Assembly (NCBI GenBank): GCA_025927545.1
Contig: JAICLE010000025.1
Coordinates: forward strand, 1-37,215
From: Gemmatimonadales bacterium
GTDB taxonomy: Bacteria > Gemmatimonadota > Gemmatimonadetes > Gemmatimonadales > GWC2-71-9
Length of the DNA: 37,215 nucleotides
Direction of reading: 5' to 3'
A model generated the notes under the pieces. The model was not told the DNA's origin. It did not search any database and saw only the letters and a list, made by a program, of their open reading frames with translations. A program made the translations under genes and the position numbers. Positions 8,743 through 17,247 of the stretch are shown here, in pieces (position 1 is the first letter of the stretch; each line of letters begins with the position of its first letter).

Positions 8743-9675
8743 ATGCTCAATTTGACCGATCTGCGGCAGGCGCTTGCGGCGAGGGGGCTCACGCCCGCGA
8801 CCGTTGTCCCCGAATCCAGTGCGGGACGCGCCGACGAGGCAGGCATCCGGCCCGCTCGGCTCGAGGAAGGCTCGGCCCTCGCCTGGTACCCGGTCGGTGA
8901 GCCCGAGCCCTGGCCCGGTCCGCTCGCCTTTCTCGACGGGGTGCAGCGCTCGGTGCTGCTGGCCTATGCGGGGTCGGCGCCCCTCGTCGTCGCGGAGGTG
9001 GCCGCCGCGGTGCGCCAGCGATGCGACCGGCGCTTGCGTACCGTACTGGAGGAGCGGCGCCTGCTGGCCATCGCCCGGCCGGCGGCGCTGGCCGCAGCCG
9101 GGGACCTGCCCGCTGGCATCAGGACGGTCGCGCTGCCGGCGGACGAACCGGCTCATCCGGTCCGCGACCTGGCGAACGCCTCGCGCGCGGTCGATCAGGC
9201 GCGGGGCGAGCTCGAGCTGGCTGTGGGCGATCGCTACCGAAAGGGGTCGGACGGCTGGCTCGTGGTCGACGGCTCGCTGACCGAGAGCCCGGCCTGGGCA
9301 GCCGATCCGCGTATGCTTGGCGTCTCCAAGAGCCACGCGACGTTGCCCTTCGAGGGGCCGGAGCTCGATCGCTACCTTCGACTTCCGTGCGGACACCGCT
9401 CATCCATCTATGCGCCGGCCACCCGCAGCCTCACGCCCATCCGCCAGTGGGCGCTCCGGCTCTGGCCCTGGGAGGGGAAGGACGTCTTCCACGGACTGGT
9501 GCGGGTGGACGTCGCGCCGGCCAACGGCACCCCCGCGGTGGCCGACATGCTCTCCCGCCGGCTCCTGGCGGAGCGGGCGCCGCTCAGCACCCCGGACCAG
9601 CGGTGGGACCGGCTGCTGTACGGGATCCATTCCGTCGAGACGTATCTTCGCGCCGGCGGACGCCCGTTCGGCTGA
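8743..9675 (+). CDS. nurA: NurA-like DNA end-processing nuclease
   Basis: Predicted NurA-domain nuclease of 310 residues; in archaea NurA pairs with the HerA translocase to resect DNA double-strand ends. Visible matches are an early acidic motif FLDGVQRS (Asp65), WLVVDGSLTES (Asp176) and MLGVSKSH (193-198), the order and spacing expected of NurA's DGS and GVxK motifs. The conserved-looking tail is RWDRLLYGIHSVETYLR. I prefer the ATG at 8743 (MLNLTDLRQAL, typical NurA N-terminus); a GTG at 8701 adds 14 residues. It is transcribed alone, divergent from the sugar operon and convergent with cysA 11 bases away. Its natural partner would be the HerA-like ATPase at 17248. The assignment rests on motifs only. 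Confidence 0.62.
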   Translation: MLNLTDLRQALAARGLTPATVVPESSAGRADEAGIRPARLEEGSALAWYPVGEPEPWPGPLAFLDGVQRSVLLAYAGSAPLVVAEVAAAVRQRCDRRLRTVLEERRLLAIARPAALAAAGDLPAGIRTVALPADEPAHPVRDLANASRAVDQARGELELAVGDRYRKGSDGWLVVDGSLTESPAWAADPRMLGVSKSHATLPFEGPELDRYLRLPCGHRSSIYAPATRSLTPIRQWALRLWPWEGKDVFHGLVRVDVAPANGTPAVADMLSRRLLAERAPLSTPDQRWDRLLYGIHSVETYLRAGGRPFG

Positions 9676-9686
9676 CGGCACGGCGC

Positions 9687-10748
9687 TCAATCTCCGGCGA
9701 ACACCCGCACATGGGTTGCCGAGACGTATACCCGCTGGCCCTTGGCGATCGCGAGGCCTTCGAACCGGCTCCGTGGCAGGTGCGCCTCGATCGTCCGCCC
9801 GCCGTCGACCAGGTCAAGCTCGAGCCGCACCACGGGCCCGAAGGTTCGCACGTGACGCACCAGCGCCTCCAGGGACGAGTTGCCGCTGGGGGTTGGCGCG
9901 AGCTCCACGTCGTACGTGCGCACGTACGCAATTCCGGCCTGGTCCCGCGCCTCCGCCCATTCGGGGGCGTCCAGCTCGCTCTCGCCGATCCGCACCCGGC
10001 CGCGGTGAATCCGGCCGTGGAACAGGTTCACGTCGCCCAGGAAGCCGTAGACGAAGGATGTGGCCGGCCGCTCGTACACCTCCTCCGGCGTGCCGCTCTG
10101 CTCGACCCGCCCCTCGTTCATGATCACCACCCGATCGGAGACCTCCAGCGCCTCCTCCTGGTCGTGGGTGACGAAGACACTGGTGACGTGGACCTCCTCG
10201 TGCAGCCGCCGAAGCCAGCGGCGGAGCTCCTTTCGCACCTTCGCGTCCAGGGCGCCAAACGGCTCATCGAGGAGCAGGACCTTCGGCTTCACCGCGAGCG
10301 CCCGGGCCAGCGCCACGCGCTGGCGCTGGCCGCCGGAGAGCTCCGATGGCCGGCGGTCGGCCAGCACGTCCAGTTGGACCAGGTGCAGCAGCCCCAGCAC
10401 CGTCTCGCGGATCTCCGCCTCGCTCGGCCGGGAGGGTCTGGGTCGGACCCGAAGGCCGAAGGCGACGTTCTCGAACACGCTCATGTGCCGGAAGAGCGCG
10501 TAGTGCTGGAACACGAAGCCGACCTGGCGCTCGCGGACCGGCTGGCCGGTGGCGTCTTCGCCGTGAAAATGGATCGTGCCCCCGTCGGCCGGTTCCAGGC
10601 CGGCGATGATCCTGAGCAGCGTCGTCTTGCCCGAGCCCGAGGGGCCGAGCAGCGCCACCAGCTCGCCGCCGGGCACGTCGAGGCTCACGTCATCGAGCGC
10701 GGCGAAGCCGCCGAACGCCTTCCGGAGGTGGCGCACCTGGATGCTCAT
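9687..10748 (-). CDS. cysA: Sulfate/thiosulfate ABC transporter ATPase
   Basis: ATP-hydrolysing subunit of the sulfate/thiosulfate importer, on the cytoplasmic face. The 353-residue protein has Walker A GPSGSGKT (35-42), signature LSGGQ (137-141), Walker B VLLLDEP (157-163), the D-loop GALD and switch His195. The C-terminal region beyond about residue 235 is the TOBE-type regulatory domain of CysA/MalK-like ATPases ([19 protein letters not shown]). The start overlaps the cysW stop by four bases (ATGA), and it is the last gene of the porin-sbp-cysTWA operon. The gene order and the CysA-type TOBE region support sulfate over molybdate or spermidine as substrate. Confidence 0.93.
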   Translation of the reverse strand: MSIQVRHLRKAFGGFAALDDVSLDVPGGELVALLGPSGSGKTTLLRIIAGLEPADGGTIHFHGEDATGQPVRERQVGFVFQHYALFRHMSVFENVAFGLRVRPRPSRPSEAEIRETVLGLLHLVQLDVLADRRPSELSGGQRQRVALARALAVKPKVLLLDEPFGALDAKVRKELRRWLRRLHEEVHVTSVFVTHDQEEALEVSDRVVIMNEGRVEQSGTPEEVYERPATSFVYGFLGDVNLFHGRIHRGRVRIGESELDAPEWAEARDQAGIAYVRTYDVELAPTPSGNSSLEALVRHVRTFGPVVRLELDLVDGGRTIEAHLPRSRFEGLAIAKGQRVYVSATHVRVFAGD

Positions 10749-11605
10749 GCCGCGATCCTTTCGAGACTGGGAGCGATGCCGGCCTCATGGGTCACCGACC
10801 GCCGCTGCTGCCACTCGACCGCCGTCTTGAGGGCGAGGGTCACGAGCGCCAGCAGCGTGAGCACGGACGCCACCGCGAAGCTGGCGGCAAAGGCGTACTC
10901 GTTGTACAGGATCTCCACGTGCAAGGGCAGGGTATTGGTCTCCCCCCGGATGTGACCGGAGACGACGGACACGGCGCCGAACTCGCCCATCGCCCGGGCG
11001 TTGCAGAGGATCAGGCCGTAGAGGAGCCCCCACTTGATGTTGGGCAGGGTGACCCGCCGGAATGTCTGCCAGCCGGTGGCCCCGAGCACGATCGCGGCCT
11101 CCTCTTCCTCGCTCCCCTGCTCCTGCATCAGCGGAATGAGCTCGCGCGCGATGAATGGCGCGGTCACGAAGGTGGTCGCGAGCACCATGCCCGGCACGGC
11201 GAAGATGATCGTGATGTCGTGTTCGAGGAGCCACGGCCCGAGCCAGCCGTGCGCGCCGAAGAGGAGCACGAAGATCATGCCCGAGATCACCGGCGAGACA
11301 GCGAACGGCAGATCGATGAGGGTCAGCAGGAGGTTTCTGCCGGGGAAATCGAACTTGGAGATGCACCAGGCCGCGGACACGCCGAAGACGAGATTGACGG
11401 GCACGACTATCCCGGCGATCAGCAGCGTCAGCCTGGCCGCGCTGAGCGCGTCGGGCTCGGTGATCGCCGCCCAGTACGCGGCCAGGCCCTTGGCCACGGC
11501 CTCGTGGAAAACCAGCGCGAGTGGGAGCGCGAGCGTGAGCGCGAGAAAGACCAGCGCGACGGCGATCTGGGTCCAGCGGACTGCCCGGGACTCGCCTCTG
11601 GCCAT
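10745..11605 (-). CDS. cysW: Sulfate ABC transporter permease CysW
   Basis: Inner-membrane permease, one half of the CysT-CysW channel. The 286-residue protein has about six hydrophobic helices and the binding-protein-dependent transport loop [32 protein letters not shown] (EAA motif contacting CysA). CysW-typical segments are [34 protein letters not shown] and [28 protein letters not shown]. It starts three bases after the cysT stop and overlaps cysA by four bases. No anomalies seen. Confidence 0.94.
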   Translation of the reverse strand: MARGESRAVRWTQIAVALVFLALTLALPLALVFHEAVAKGLAAYWAAITEPDALSAARLTLLIAGIVVPVNLVFGVSAAWCISKFDFPGRNLLLTLIDLPFAVSPVISGMIFVLLFGAHGWLGPWLLEHDITIIFAVPGMVLATTFVTAPFIARELIPLMQEQGSEEEEAAIVLGATGWQTFRRVTLPNIKWGLLYGLILCNARAMGEFGAVSVVSGHIRGETNTLPLHVEILYNEYAFAASFAVASVLTLLALVTLALKTAVEWQQRRSVTHEAGIAPSLERIAA

Positions 11606-11608
11606 GGC

Positions 11609-12436
11609 TCAGACCCCCGCGCGGCGCCGCGCCGCCCATTGGAGCAGGTTGATCGACAGCAACAGCCCGAACGAGGCGACCAGCATCACCACGGCCACCG
11701 CGGTGGCGCCGGCGTAGTCGAACTGCTCGAGCTTCGTGATGATGAGCAGCGGCACGATCTCGGTTTTCATCGGCATGTTGCCCGAGATGAAGACCACGGA
11801 CCCGTACTCCCCGATCGCCCGGGCGAACGCCAGCGCGAACCCGGTGAGGAGGGCCGGTGCCACGCTCGGGAGCACCACGCGCGTGAACGTCTGCCAGCGC
11901 CCCGCGCCCAGGCTGGCGGCGGCTTCCTCCACCTCGACCTCGAGGTCGTCGAGCACCGGCTGCACGGTGCGGACGACGAACGGCAGGCCGATGAAGACGA
12001 GCGCCACCGTGATCCCGAGCCAGGTATAGGCGACCTTGACGCCGAAGCGCTCGAGGGCCCCCCCGAGCCACCCGTTGGGCGCATATAGCGTCGTCAGGGC
12101 GATGCCGGCCACCGCGGTCGGCAGCGCGAAAGGAAGGTCCACCATCGCATCGATCAGCCGCCGCCCCGGAAACCGGTAGCGGACCAGCACCCAGGCCACG
12201 AGCAGGCCGAAGACGGTGTTCACTGCCGCGGCGAGAAGTGACGTCCCGAAGGTCACCCGGTAGGAGGCGACCACGCGCGGGTTCGTGATTACGTCCCAGA
12301 ACCCCGGCCAGGTGAGCTCCGCCGAGCGCGTGAACACGGTCGCAAGCGGCAGCAGCACCAGGAGGCCCAGATAGGTACAGGTGATCCCCAGGGAAAGTCC
12401 GAAGCCGGGGAGCACGCTCCGTGAGGTCCCCGGCAT
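11609..12436 (-). CDS. cysT: Sulfate ABC transporter permease CysT
   Basis: Inner-membrane permease (CysT, also called CysU), partner of CysW. The 275-residue protein has about six membrane segments, the EAA loop EVEEAAASLGAGRWQTFTRVVLPSVAPALLTG, and the CysT-typical FPGRRLIDAMVDLPFALPTAVAGIALTTLYAPNGWLG and GSVVFISGNMPMKTEIVPLLIITKLEQFDY. Its ATG directly follows the stop of the sulfate-binding protein gene with no gap, so the two are almost certainly on one transcript. Length is normal for the family. Confidence 0.95.
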   Translation of the reverse strand: MPGTSRSVLPGFGLSLGITCTYLGLLVLLPLATVFTRSAELTWPGFWDVITNPRVVASYRVTFGTSLLAAAVNTVFGLLVAWVLVRYRFPGRRLIDAMVDLPFALPTAVAGIALTTLYAPNGWLGGALERFGVKVAYTWLGITVALVFIGLPFVVRTVQPVLDDLEVEVEEAAASLGAGRWQTFTRVVLPSVAPALLTGFALAFARAIGEYGSVVFISGNMPMKTEIVPLLIITKLEQFDYAGATAVAVVMLVASFGLLLSINLLQWAARRRAGV

Positions 12437-13465
12437 TCAGCGCCCCGGCTGGTAGATCTGGTCGAACAGCGCTCCATCGGCGAAGTGGGCCGCATTCGCC
12501 TTTTCCCACCCGCCGAACACCTCGTCCACCGTAACGAGCGAGATCCTGGGGAACTGGCTCGCGTACTTGGTGGCCACCGCGGGCAGGCGCGGCCGGTAGA
12601 AGTGCTTCGCCGCGATCTCCTGCCCGGCCTCGGAGTACAGGTATTCGAGATACGCCTGGGCCACCGCCTGCGTTCCGTGCTTCGCCGCGACCTTGTCCAC
12701 CACGGCCACCGGCGGCTCCGCCAGGATGCTGACCGATGGGGTCACCACCTCGAACCTGCCGGGGCCCAGTTCCTTGATGGCGAGCAGCGCCTCGTTCTCC
12801 CAGGCGATCAGCACGTCACCGATGCCGCGCTCGACGAACGTGGTGGTCGCACCCCGGGCGCCGGCGTCGAGCACCGGGACGTTCTGGTAGAGTCTGGTGA
12901 CGAACGCCCTGGCCGACGCATCATTCCCGCCGGGCTGCCGCAGTGCCCAGGCCCAAGCCGCCAGGTAGTTCCAGCGCGCCCCGCCGGAGGTTTTCGGGTT
13001 CGGCGTTATCACGGATACGCCGGGTTTCGCCAGGTCACCCCAGTCCCTGATCCCCCTGGGATTCCCCTTCCGGACCAGCAGTACCATGGTCGAGGTGTAG
13101 GGCGCGCTGTTGTCGGGCAGCCGGCGCTGCCAGGCGGCCGGGAGCAGTCCGCTCTTTTCGGCGATCTGGTCGATATCGTACGCCAGCGCCAGGGTCACCA
13201 CGTCGGCCTGGAGGCCGTCGATCACCGATCGGGCCTGCTTGCCCGAGCCGCCGTGCGACTGCCGAACCGTGACCGTCTGACCGGTCTTCTCCTTCCAGTA
13301 GGCGGCGAATTGGTGGTCGAAGTCCTCGTACAGCTCCCGCGTGGGATCGTACGACACATTGAGCAGGGTAACCGGCTTGGCGCTCGCCTGGGCGGCGCCG
13401 GCCTCGGCACCCGCAGCGAGCGCCATGAGGGCAAGGGTGCCGGGCTTCACGAGTCGGGTGCGCAT
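12437..13465 (-). CDS. sbp: Periplasmic sulfate-binding protein
   Basis: Captures sulfate in the periplasm and delivers it to CysTWA. The 342-residue protein begins with a signal peptide ([29 protein letters not shown]; cleavage likely near residue 28). The mature protein starts [20 protein letters not shown], the family hallmark. It has [13 protein letters not shown] (sulfate-binding loop), [21 protein letters not shown] and the WENEALL segment. These match Sbp/CysP rather than ModA. It lies 25 bases downstream of the porin stop and abuts cysT. A Shine-Dalgarno-like GGAG is present but rather far upstream of the ATG. Confidence 0.94.
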   Translation of the reverse strand: MRTRLVKPGTLALMALAAGAEAGAAQASAKPVTLLNVSYDPTRELYEDFDHQFAAYWKEKTGQTVTVRQSHGGSGKQARSVIDGLQADVVTLALAYDIDQIAEKSGLLPAAWQRRLPDNSAPYTSTMVLLVRKGNPRGIRDWGDLAKPGVSVITPNPKTSGGARWNYLAAWAWALRQPGGNDASARAFVTRLYQNVPVLDAGARGATTTFVERGIGDVLIAWENEALLAIKELGPGRFEVVTPSVSILAEPPVAVVDKVAAKHGTQAVAQAYLEYLYSEAGQEIAAKHFYRPRLPAVATKYASQFPRISLVTVDEVFGGWEKANAAHFADGALFDQIYQPGR

Positions 13466-13490
13466 GTCGTCAGCGTGCTCCGGTGTGAGT

Positions 13491-14873
13491 TCAGAACGAG
13501 TGCTGGAACCGGGTGACCACGAAGTCTTCCGGCTTCCGGTCGCCCCTGGCGGCGCCGCCGCCGAAGGTGGTGTGCTCGTAATTCACCAGCAGCTTCATCG
13601 CCTGGTTGAGGTACCAGTTGATTCCAAGCCCGGCTCCCCTGGCCCCGCGTGCTGAGCCGGCCGGGTCGGCAAAGAGCGGGAAGGCGTCGCCGTCGATGTC
13701 GATCTCGCCGTAGCGCGCCGCCAGCTCGAGCGCGCCGAAGGTGCCCGCCTTGAGGTCGAACGGCTTGCGAGGCGCCGGGCTCCTGAAGCCGGCCTTCTCG
13801 CCCGTCAGGAAGTACGAGCCGCTGGCCTGCCAGGCGTGATGCTCCAGTCTGACCGTTGTGCCCGCGAGCGTTACGTCCTGCCGCGAGATGGCATACTCGC
13901 CCAGGACGCCGAGCGAACCCAGTGCGAGGAACGCCTGCGGATAGAGTCGGCTCCGCCGGCCGGCCGCGAGGACGGTGGTGCCGGAGGTGGTGCCGGTGCG
14001 GTAGCGGAAGAACATCTGCTGGGATGGTGTCCTGTAGCCGGGGAGACCGGTGGCGGTCGCGCTACCCTGCTCGTTCCCGGTGCTGCCCGCGACTCCGAAG
14101 CCCGAGCCCTGCAGCGTCCCACGCCCGAAGGGCTGGACGAACAGTCGGGCGACGAGATCCTTGGAGTCGCTCAGATCGGCGTCGAGGTTGCCGAGGTCGG
14201 CCGCGCCGTCGAAGACGCCGGCCTCATAGGAGAGGACGCCGCCCGAGACGTCGCCGGCGATCCGGAGGCCGATATCCCGGTTGGGCGCCAGGTTGCTGGG
14301 GAAGCCCCGCTCGGCGAAGGTGACGTCGGTGGCCGAACGGAGGCGCTCGAGGCTGATCGGCGATTTGAATTTGCCTGCGCGCACGGTGAAGGCGGGATCG
14401 AATTTCCCCTCCCAGTACGCATCGAAGAGAACGGTCTGACCCTGGCCGAAATCCGGCATGAGTCGGAAGTCGAAGTACCGGCCGACGGTGGCCTCGAGAA
14501 TCGGGCGAGCCCGCCGGAGAAAGAAGGAATTGGTGAAGGCGCCGGCGCCGTCACCCGGGACGAAGCGGGCATCGGTCTGGGCGTAACCGCGGAGTCTGAG
14601 GGCGTACTTGCCGTCGGCGGACCTGAGACTGAACCCGTCCCTGGCATTCGCGGTAGCTGACGCGCGGTCGCTGGCCGCGGCCGCCGCACTGTCCGCCGCC
14701 AATTCCCGGAGCCGTTGCAGCACGCGGATCTGCTGATCGAGTTCGTCCACTCGGGCGGCGAGCGATGGCGGGGCGCTGTCGGCCGCGATCTGCTGCGCCA
14801 CACCCTGTGGTGGGGCGACCACAGTCCCGAGCGTCAGGGCAATGCCGCTGCACCAGTATCGAGCCGAGCTCAT
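13491..14873 (-). CDS. OprO/OprP-type outer-membrane porin
   Basis: Predicted 460-residue outer-membrane porin of the phosphate-selective OprO/OprP family. It has an N-terminal signal peptide ending near GVAQQ, a heptad-like segment ([21 protein letters not shown]) typical of the trimer-forming N-terminus, and a barrel with [44 protein letters not shown] and [15 protein letters not shown]. It ends in ...VTRFQHSF, the aromatic C-terminus recognised by the BAM complex. The ATG at 14873 is preceded by a GAGGG ribosome-binding site; a GTG at 14882 is an alternative. It is the first gene of the sulfate uptake operon, so its natural solute may be sulfate rather than phosphate. That substrate is inferred from context only. 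Confidence 0.88.
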   Translation of the reverse strand: MSSARYWCSGIALTLGTVVAPPQGVAQQIAADSAPPSLAARVDELDQQIRVLQRLRELAADSAAAAASDRASATANARDGFSLRSADGKYALRLRGYAQTDARFVPGDGAGAFTNSFFLRRARPILEATVGRYFDFRLMPDFGQGQTVLFDAYWEGKFDPAFTVRAGKFKSPISLERLRSATDVTFAERGFPSNLAPNRDIGLRIAGDVSGGVLSYEAGVFDGAADLGNLDADLSDSKDLVARLFVQPFGRGTLQGSGFGVAGSTGNEQGSATATGLPGYRTPSQQMFFRYRTGTTSGTTVLAAGRRSRLYPQAFLALGSLGVLGEYAISRQDVTLAGTTVRLEHHAWQASGSYFLTGEKAGFRSPAPRKPFDLKAGTFGALELAARYGEIDIDGDAFPLFADPAGSARGARGAGLGINWYLNQAMKLLVNYEHTTFGGGAARGDRKPEDFVVTRFQHSF

Positions 14874-14924
14874 GCCAGTCACCCTCGCGGTCGTTGGTGG
14901 ACCCTCAGCTGCTACGTGGGAGCC

Positions 14925-14956
14925 TAGATAGTCTACTTACCCGATAGAGTAAATAG
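14925..14956 (-). promoter_or_regulatory. Likely sulfate-operon promoter with overlapping palindromic operator
   Basis: On the minus strand CTATTTAC and GTAAGTAG form an imperfect inverted repeat (7 of 8 pairs, 8-base spacer; 14933-14956). A possible -35 TTTACT (14948-14953) and -10 TATCTA (14925-14930), 17 bases apart, sit within and just after it. This would start transcription about 45 bases before the porin ATG. The Rrf2 gene 42 bases upstream of the palindrome encodes the obvious candidate regulator. The spot is clearly AT-rich against its surroundings. Confidence 0.5.
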
Positions 14957-14997
14957 GCAAAGCTTGTGCCAGAGGCTCGCTAATCGGATCGGTCGGT

Positions 14998-15444
14998 TCA
15001 GCGAGCTTGGTCGAGGAGGGAGGCGCGCGCGACCTGGCCGCGCAATGAATCGAGGCTGGTACCGTCCAGAATCTTGGCCGTCGCGTCCCGCACTTCCTTC
15101 ATCGCGAGGCGTACGCCGCAAACCGCCTCGCTCCGACAGTCGGCGCACGGGACGTAGGCGGTCTGGCTGGCGCAGGGGACGGGCGCGAGCGGCCCATCGA
15201 ACATGCGCACGATCTCGCCGAGGTGGATGTCCTTCGGGTCGCGCGCGAGCAGATATCCGCCGCCCTTGCCCTTCCGGCTGCGCAAAATGCCCTGATTTCT
15301 GAGGCCAAGGAGAATGAGTTCGAGAAACTTGGGCGGGATCTGCTCTCTTCGCGCCAGGTCGGCGATCCGCATCGGCTCGTCGGGGTCACGGTCGGCGAGC
15401 GCGAGGAGCGCTTTGATGGCGTACTTGGCCTTCTTCGAGAGCAT
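14998..15444 (-). CDS. Rrf2-family transcriptional regulator
   Basis: DNA-binding regulator of 148 residues. The N-terminal winged helix opens MLSKKAKYAIKALLALAD, with the recognition region IADLARREQIPPKFLELILLGLRNQGILRSRKGKGGGYLLARDP, classic for Rrf2. The C-terminal half has cysteines at 91, 100, 103 and 109 (PCASQTAYVPCADCRSEAVCG), a cluster that could hold an Fe-S centre as in IscR and NsrR; spacing differs from IscR, so ligation is inferred. It lies just upstream of the sulfate operon in the same orientation, and divergent from the GlpD-like gene. A role in sulfur-dependent control, like CymR, fits the context. It could also autoregulate. Confidence 0.9.
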   Translation of the reverse strand: MLSKKAKYAIKALLALADRDPDEPMRIADLARREQIPPKFLELILLGLRNQGILRSRKGKGGGYLLARDPKDIHLGEIVRMFDGPLAPVPCASQTAYVPCADCRSEAVCGVRLAMKEVRDATAKILDGTSLDSLRGQVARASLLDQAR

Positions 15445-15468
15445 CGCGAACTCGGTGGCAGAGTGTCG

Positions 15469-15474
15469 TATAAT
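15469..15474 (+). promoter_or_regulatory. TATAAT box between rrf2-like and glpD-like genes
   Basis: A perfect TATAAT lies 81 bases before the GlpD-like ATG, in otherwise GC-rich DNA. Read on the other strand, the same spot gives TATTAT (15470-15475), about 26 bases before the Rrf2 ATG. No convincing -35 hexamer is found on either strand, so direction is unresolved. Confidence 0.3.
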
Positions 15475-15554
15475 AGCCAGGTCCTCGGCACGGGCGCTTC
15501 ATCGGCGGCGTCGAACTTGCAAAGCCGTGCGCCTTCACTCATAGCGAGCAGGAA

Positions 15555-17243
15555 ATGGGAAGAGATCTTTCGACTCTCGCGGCCCGTGAGTTCGATCTGC
15601 TCGTCGTGGGCGGCGGCATCTGCGGTGCGGCGGTGGCATGGGACGCCGCGCAGCGCGGGCTCGCGGTTGCGCTCCTCGAGCGTGGCGACTTCGGAGGCGG
15701 CACGTCGGCCGAGTCGCTCAAGGTCGTCCACGGCGGCATCCGCTACCTCCAGCACCTCGACGTCGTCCGTGTGCGCGAATCTGCCCGCGAGCGCTCGGCG
15801 CTGCTCCGGATCGCGCCTCACCTGGTGCACCCGTTGCCCATCGTCGTGCCCACGTACGGCCACGGACTCGGCGGCCGGGGCCCGCTCGCCGCCGCCTTCC
15901 GGCTGCTCGGCGCGCTCACGGCCGACCGCAATCGCGGCATCGTCGATCCGGATCGTCGCATCCCGCCGGCGCGGCTGGTCTCCCGGCGGCAGGCGCTCGA
16001 CTGGTTTCCGGATCTCCAGCCCCGCGGGCTCACCGGCGCCGGGGTCTTCTGGGACGGGCAGTTGTACAACCCGCCGCGGCTGGTCTGGGCCTTCATCCGC
16101 TCGGCTATGCGCGCCGGCGCGGTCGTCGCCAACTATGCCGAAGTCAACGCGATTCTCCACCGGAGCGGCCGGGCCACCGGAGTGAGCGTGGAGGACCGGA
16201 TCGGCGGCGGCCGGTTCGACGTGCGGGCGCGCGTGATCATCAACGCCGCCGGGCCCTTCGCGGGGGCGCTGCTGCGTCGCTCGGGTCTCGCGCCCGATCG
16301 GCCGGTCCATTTCTCACGCGATATGGCGCTCGTGCTGGGACGCCCCGCCGGTACGTCGCGCGGCATCGCGCTGCAGACCCGGTACCGCGACCCCGATGCG
16401 CTGCTGACCCGCGGCAATCGCCATGTCTTCCTGCTGCCCTGGCGCGGCCGCATCCTGGCGGGAGTGAACAGCATCATCTGGCGCGAAGAGCCCGACGCGC
16501 TTCGGGTCACGGACGAGGAGGTCGCCGGATTCCTCGCCGAGATCAACGAGGCGGCTCCGCATCTTCGCCTGACGACCGACGACGTCGCGGTGGTGCTCTC
16601 GGGTCTGCTGCCGATCGCCCGGGGGGAGCTGGTCGGCCGCGACGTGAGCTTCGGGAAGCGTCCGATCGTCATCGATCATGCGGCGGAGGGGTGCGCGGGC
16701 CTGCTGAGCGCCATCACCAATCGATATACCGTGGCCCGCGGTGTGGCGGAGCGGGCGGTGAACTTCGCCTTCCGAACCCTGGGGCGCACGTCGCCGCCCT
16801 GCCGCACCCGCACCACGCCGCTCCATGGCGGCCAGATCACCTCGTTCGCGGCCCTGGAGCGGGAGGTCGCGGCGGCGCTCCCGCGATCGGACGCGGCCGA
16901 GCGCCTGGCGCACGATCACGGCAGCGCCTATCCCGAGGTACTTCGGATAGCAACTGAGCAGCCCGACTGGGGTACCCCGATCGGCAGCACCGGCGTGCTG
17001 CCGGCCGAAGTGGTCCTCGCTGCCCGGAGCGAGCTGGTCTGCCATCTCGGCGACATCGTCTTCCGCCGCACGGGCCTGGCGACTGCCGGTCACCCGGGCG
17101 AAAGCGTGCTGGAAGCGGCGGCCTCGATCGCCGCGCGGGAGCTGGGGTGGAGCCCGGCGCGGCGGCTGGCGGAGCTCGACGACGTCCGGGCGCGGCTTCC
17201 GGGCGGCGCCCCTACACGTTTGCCCGCGGGCGCGCCACATTGA
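15555..17243 (+). CDS. glpD: FAD-dependent glycerol-3-phosphate dehydrogenase
   Basis: Predicted respiratory-type enzyme oxidising glycerol-3-phosphate to dihydroxyacetone phosphate, peripheral on the inner membrane. The 562-residue protein has the FAD dinucleotide-binding motif VVGGGICGAAVAWDAAQRG (residues 17-35) and the GlpD segment GDFGGGTSAESLKVVHGGIRYLQ. The C-terminal DAO_C-type region contains GLLSAITNRYTVARGVAERAVN and LPAEVVLAARSELVCHLGDIVFRRTGLAT, which are family-typical. The start at 15555 follows an AGGAA ribosome-binding site. It lies four bases before the HerA-like gene, so they are probably co-transcribed, a surprising pairing. GlpD signature residues vary slightly (SAESLK in place of SSRSSK), so a related polyol-phosphate substrate is possible. 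Confidence 0.87.
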   Translation: MGRDLSTLAAREFDLLVVGGGICGAAVAWDAAQRGLAVALLERGDFGGGTSAESLKVVHGGIRYLQHLDVVRVRESARERSALLRIAPHLVHPLPIVVPTYGHGLGGRGPLAAAFRLLGALTADRNRGIVDPDRRIPPARLVSRRQALDWFPDLQPRGLTGAGVFWDGQLYNPPRLVWAFIRSAMRAGAVVANYAEVNAILHRSGRATGVSVEDRIGGGRFDVRARVIINAAGPFAGALLRRSGLAPDRPVHFSRDMALVLGRPAGTSRGIALQTRYRDPDALLTRGNRHVFLLPWRGRILAGVNSIIWREEPDALRVTDEEVAGFLAEINEAAPHLRLTTDDVAVVLSGLLPIARGELVGRDVSFGKRPIVIDHAAEGCAGLLSAITNRYTVARGVAERAVNFAFRTLGRTSPPCRTRTTPLHGGQITSFAALEREVAAALPRSDAAERLAHDHGSAYPEVLRIATEQPDWGTPIGSTGVLPAEVVLAARSELVCHLGDIVFRRTGLATAGHPGESVLEAAASIAARELGWSPARRLAELDDVRARLPGGAPTRLPAGAPH

Positions 17244-17247
17244 GGGC

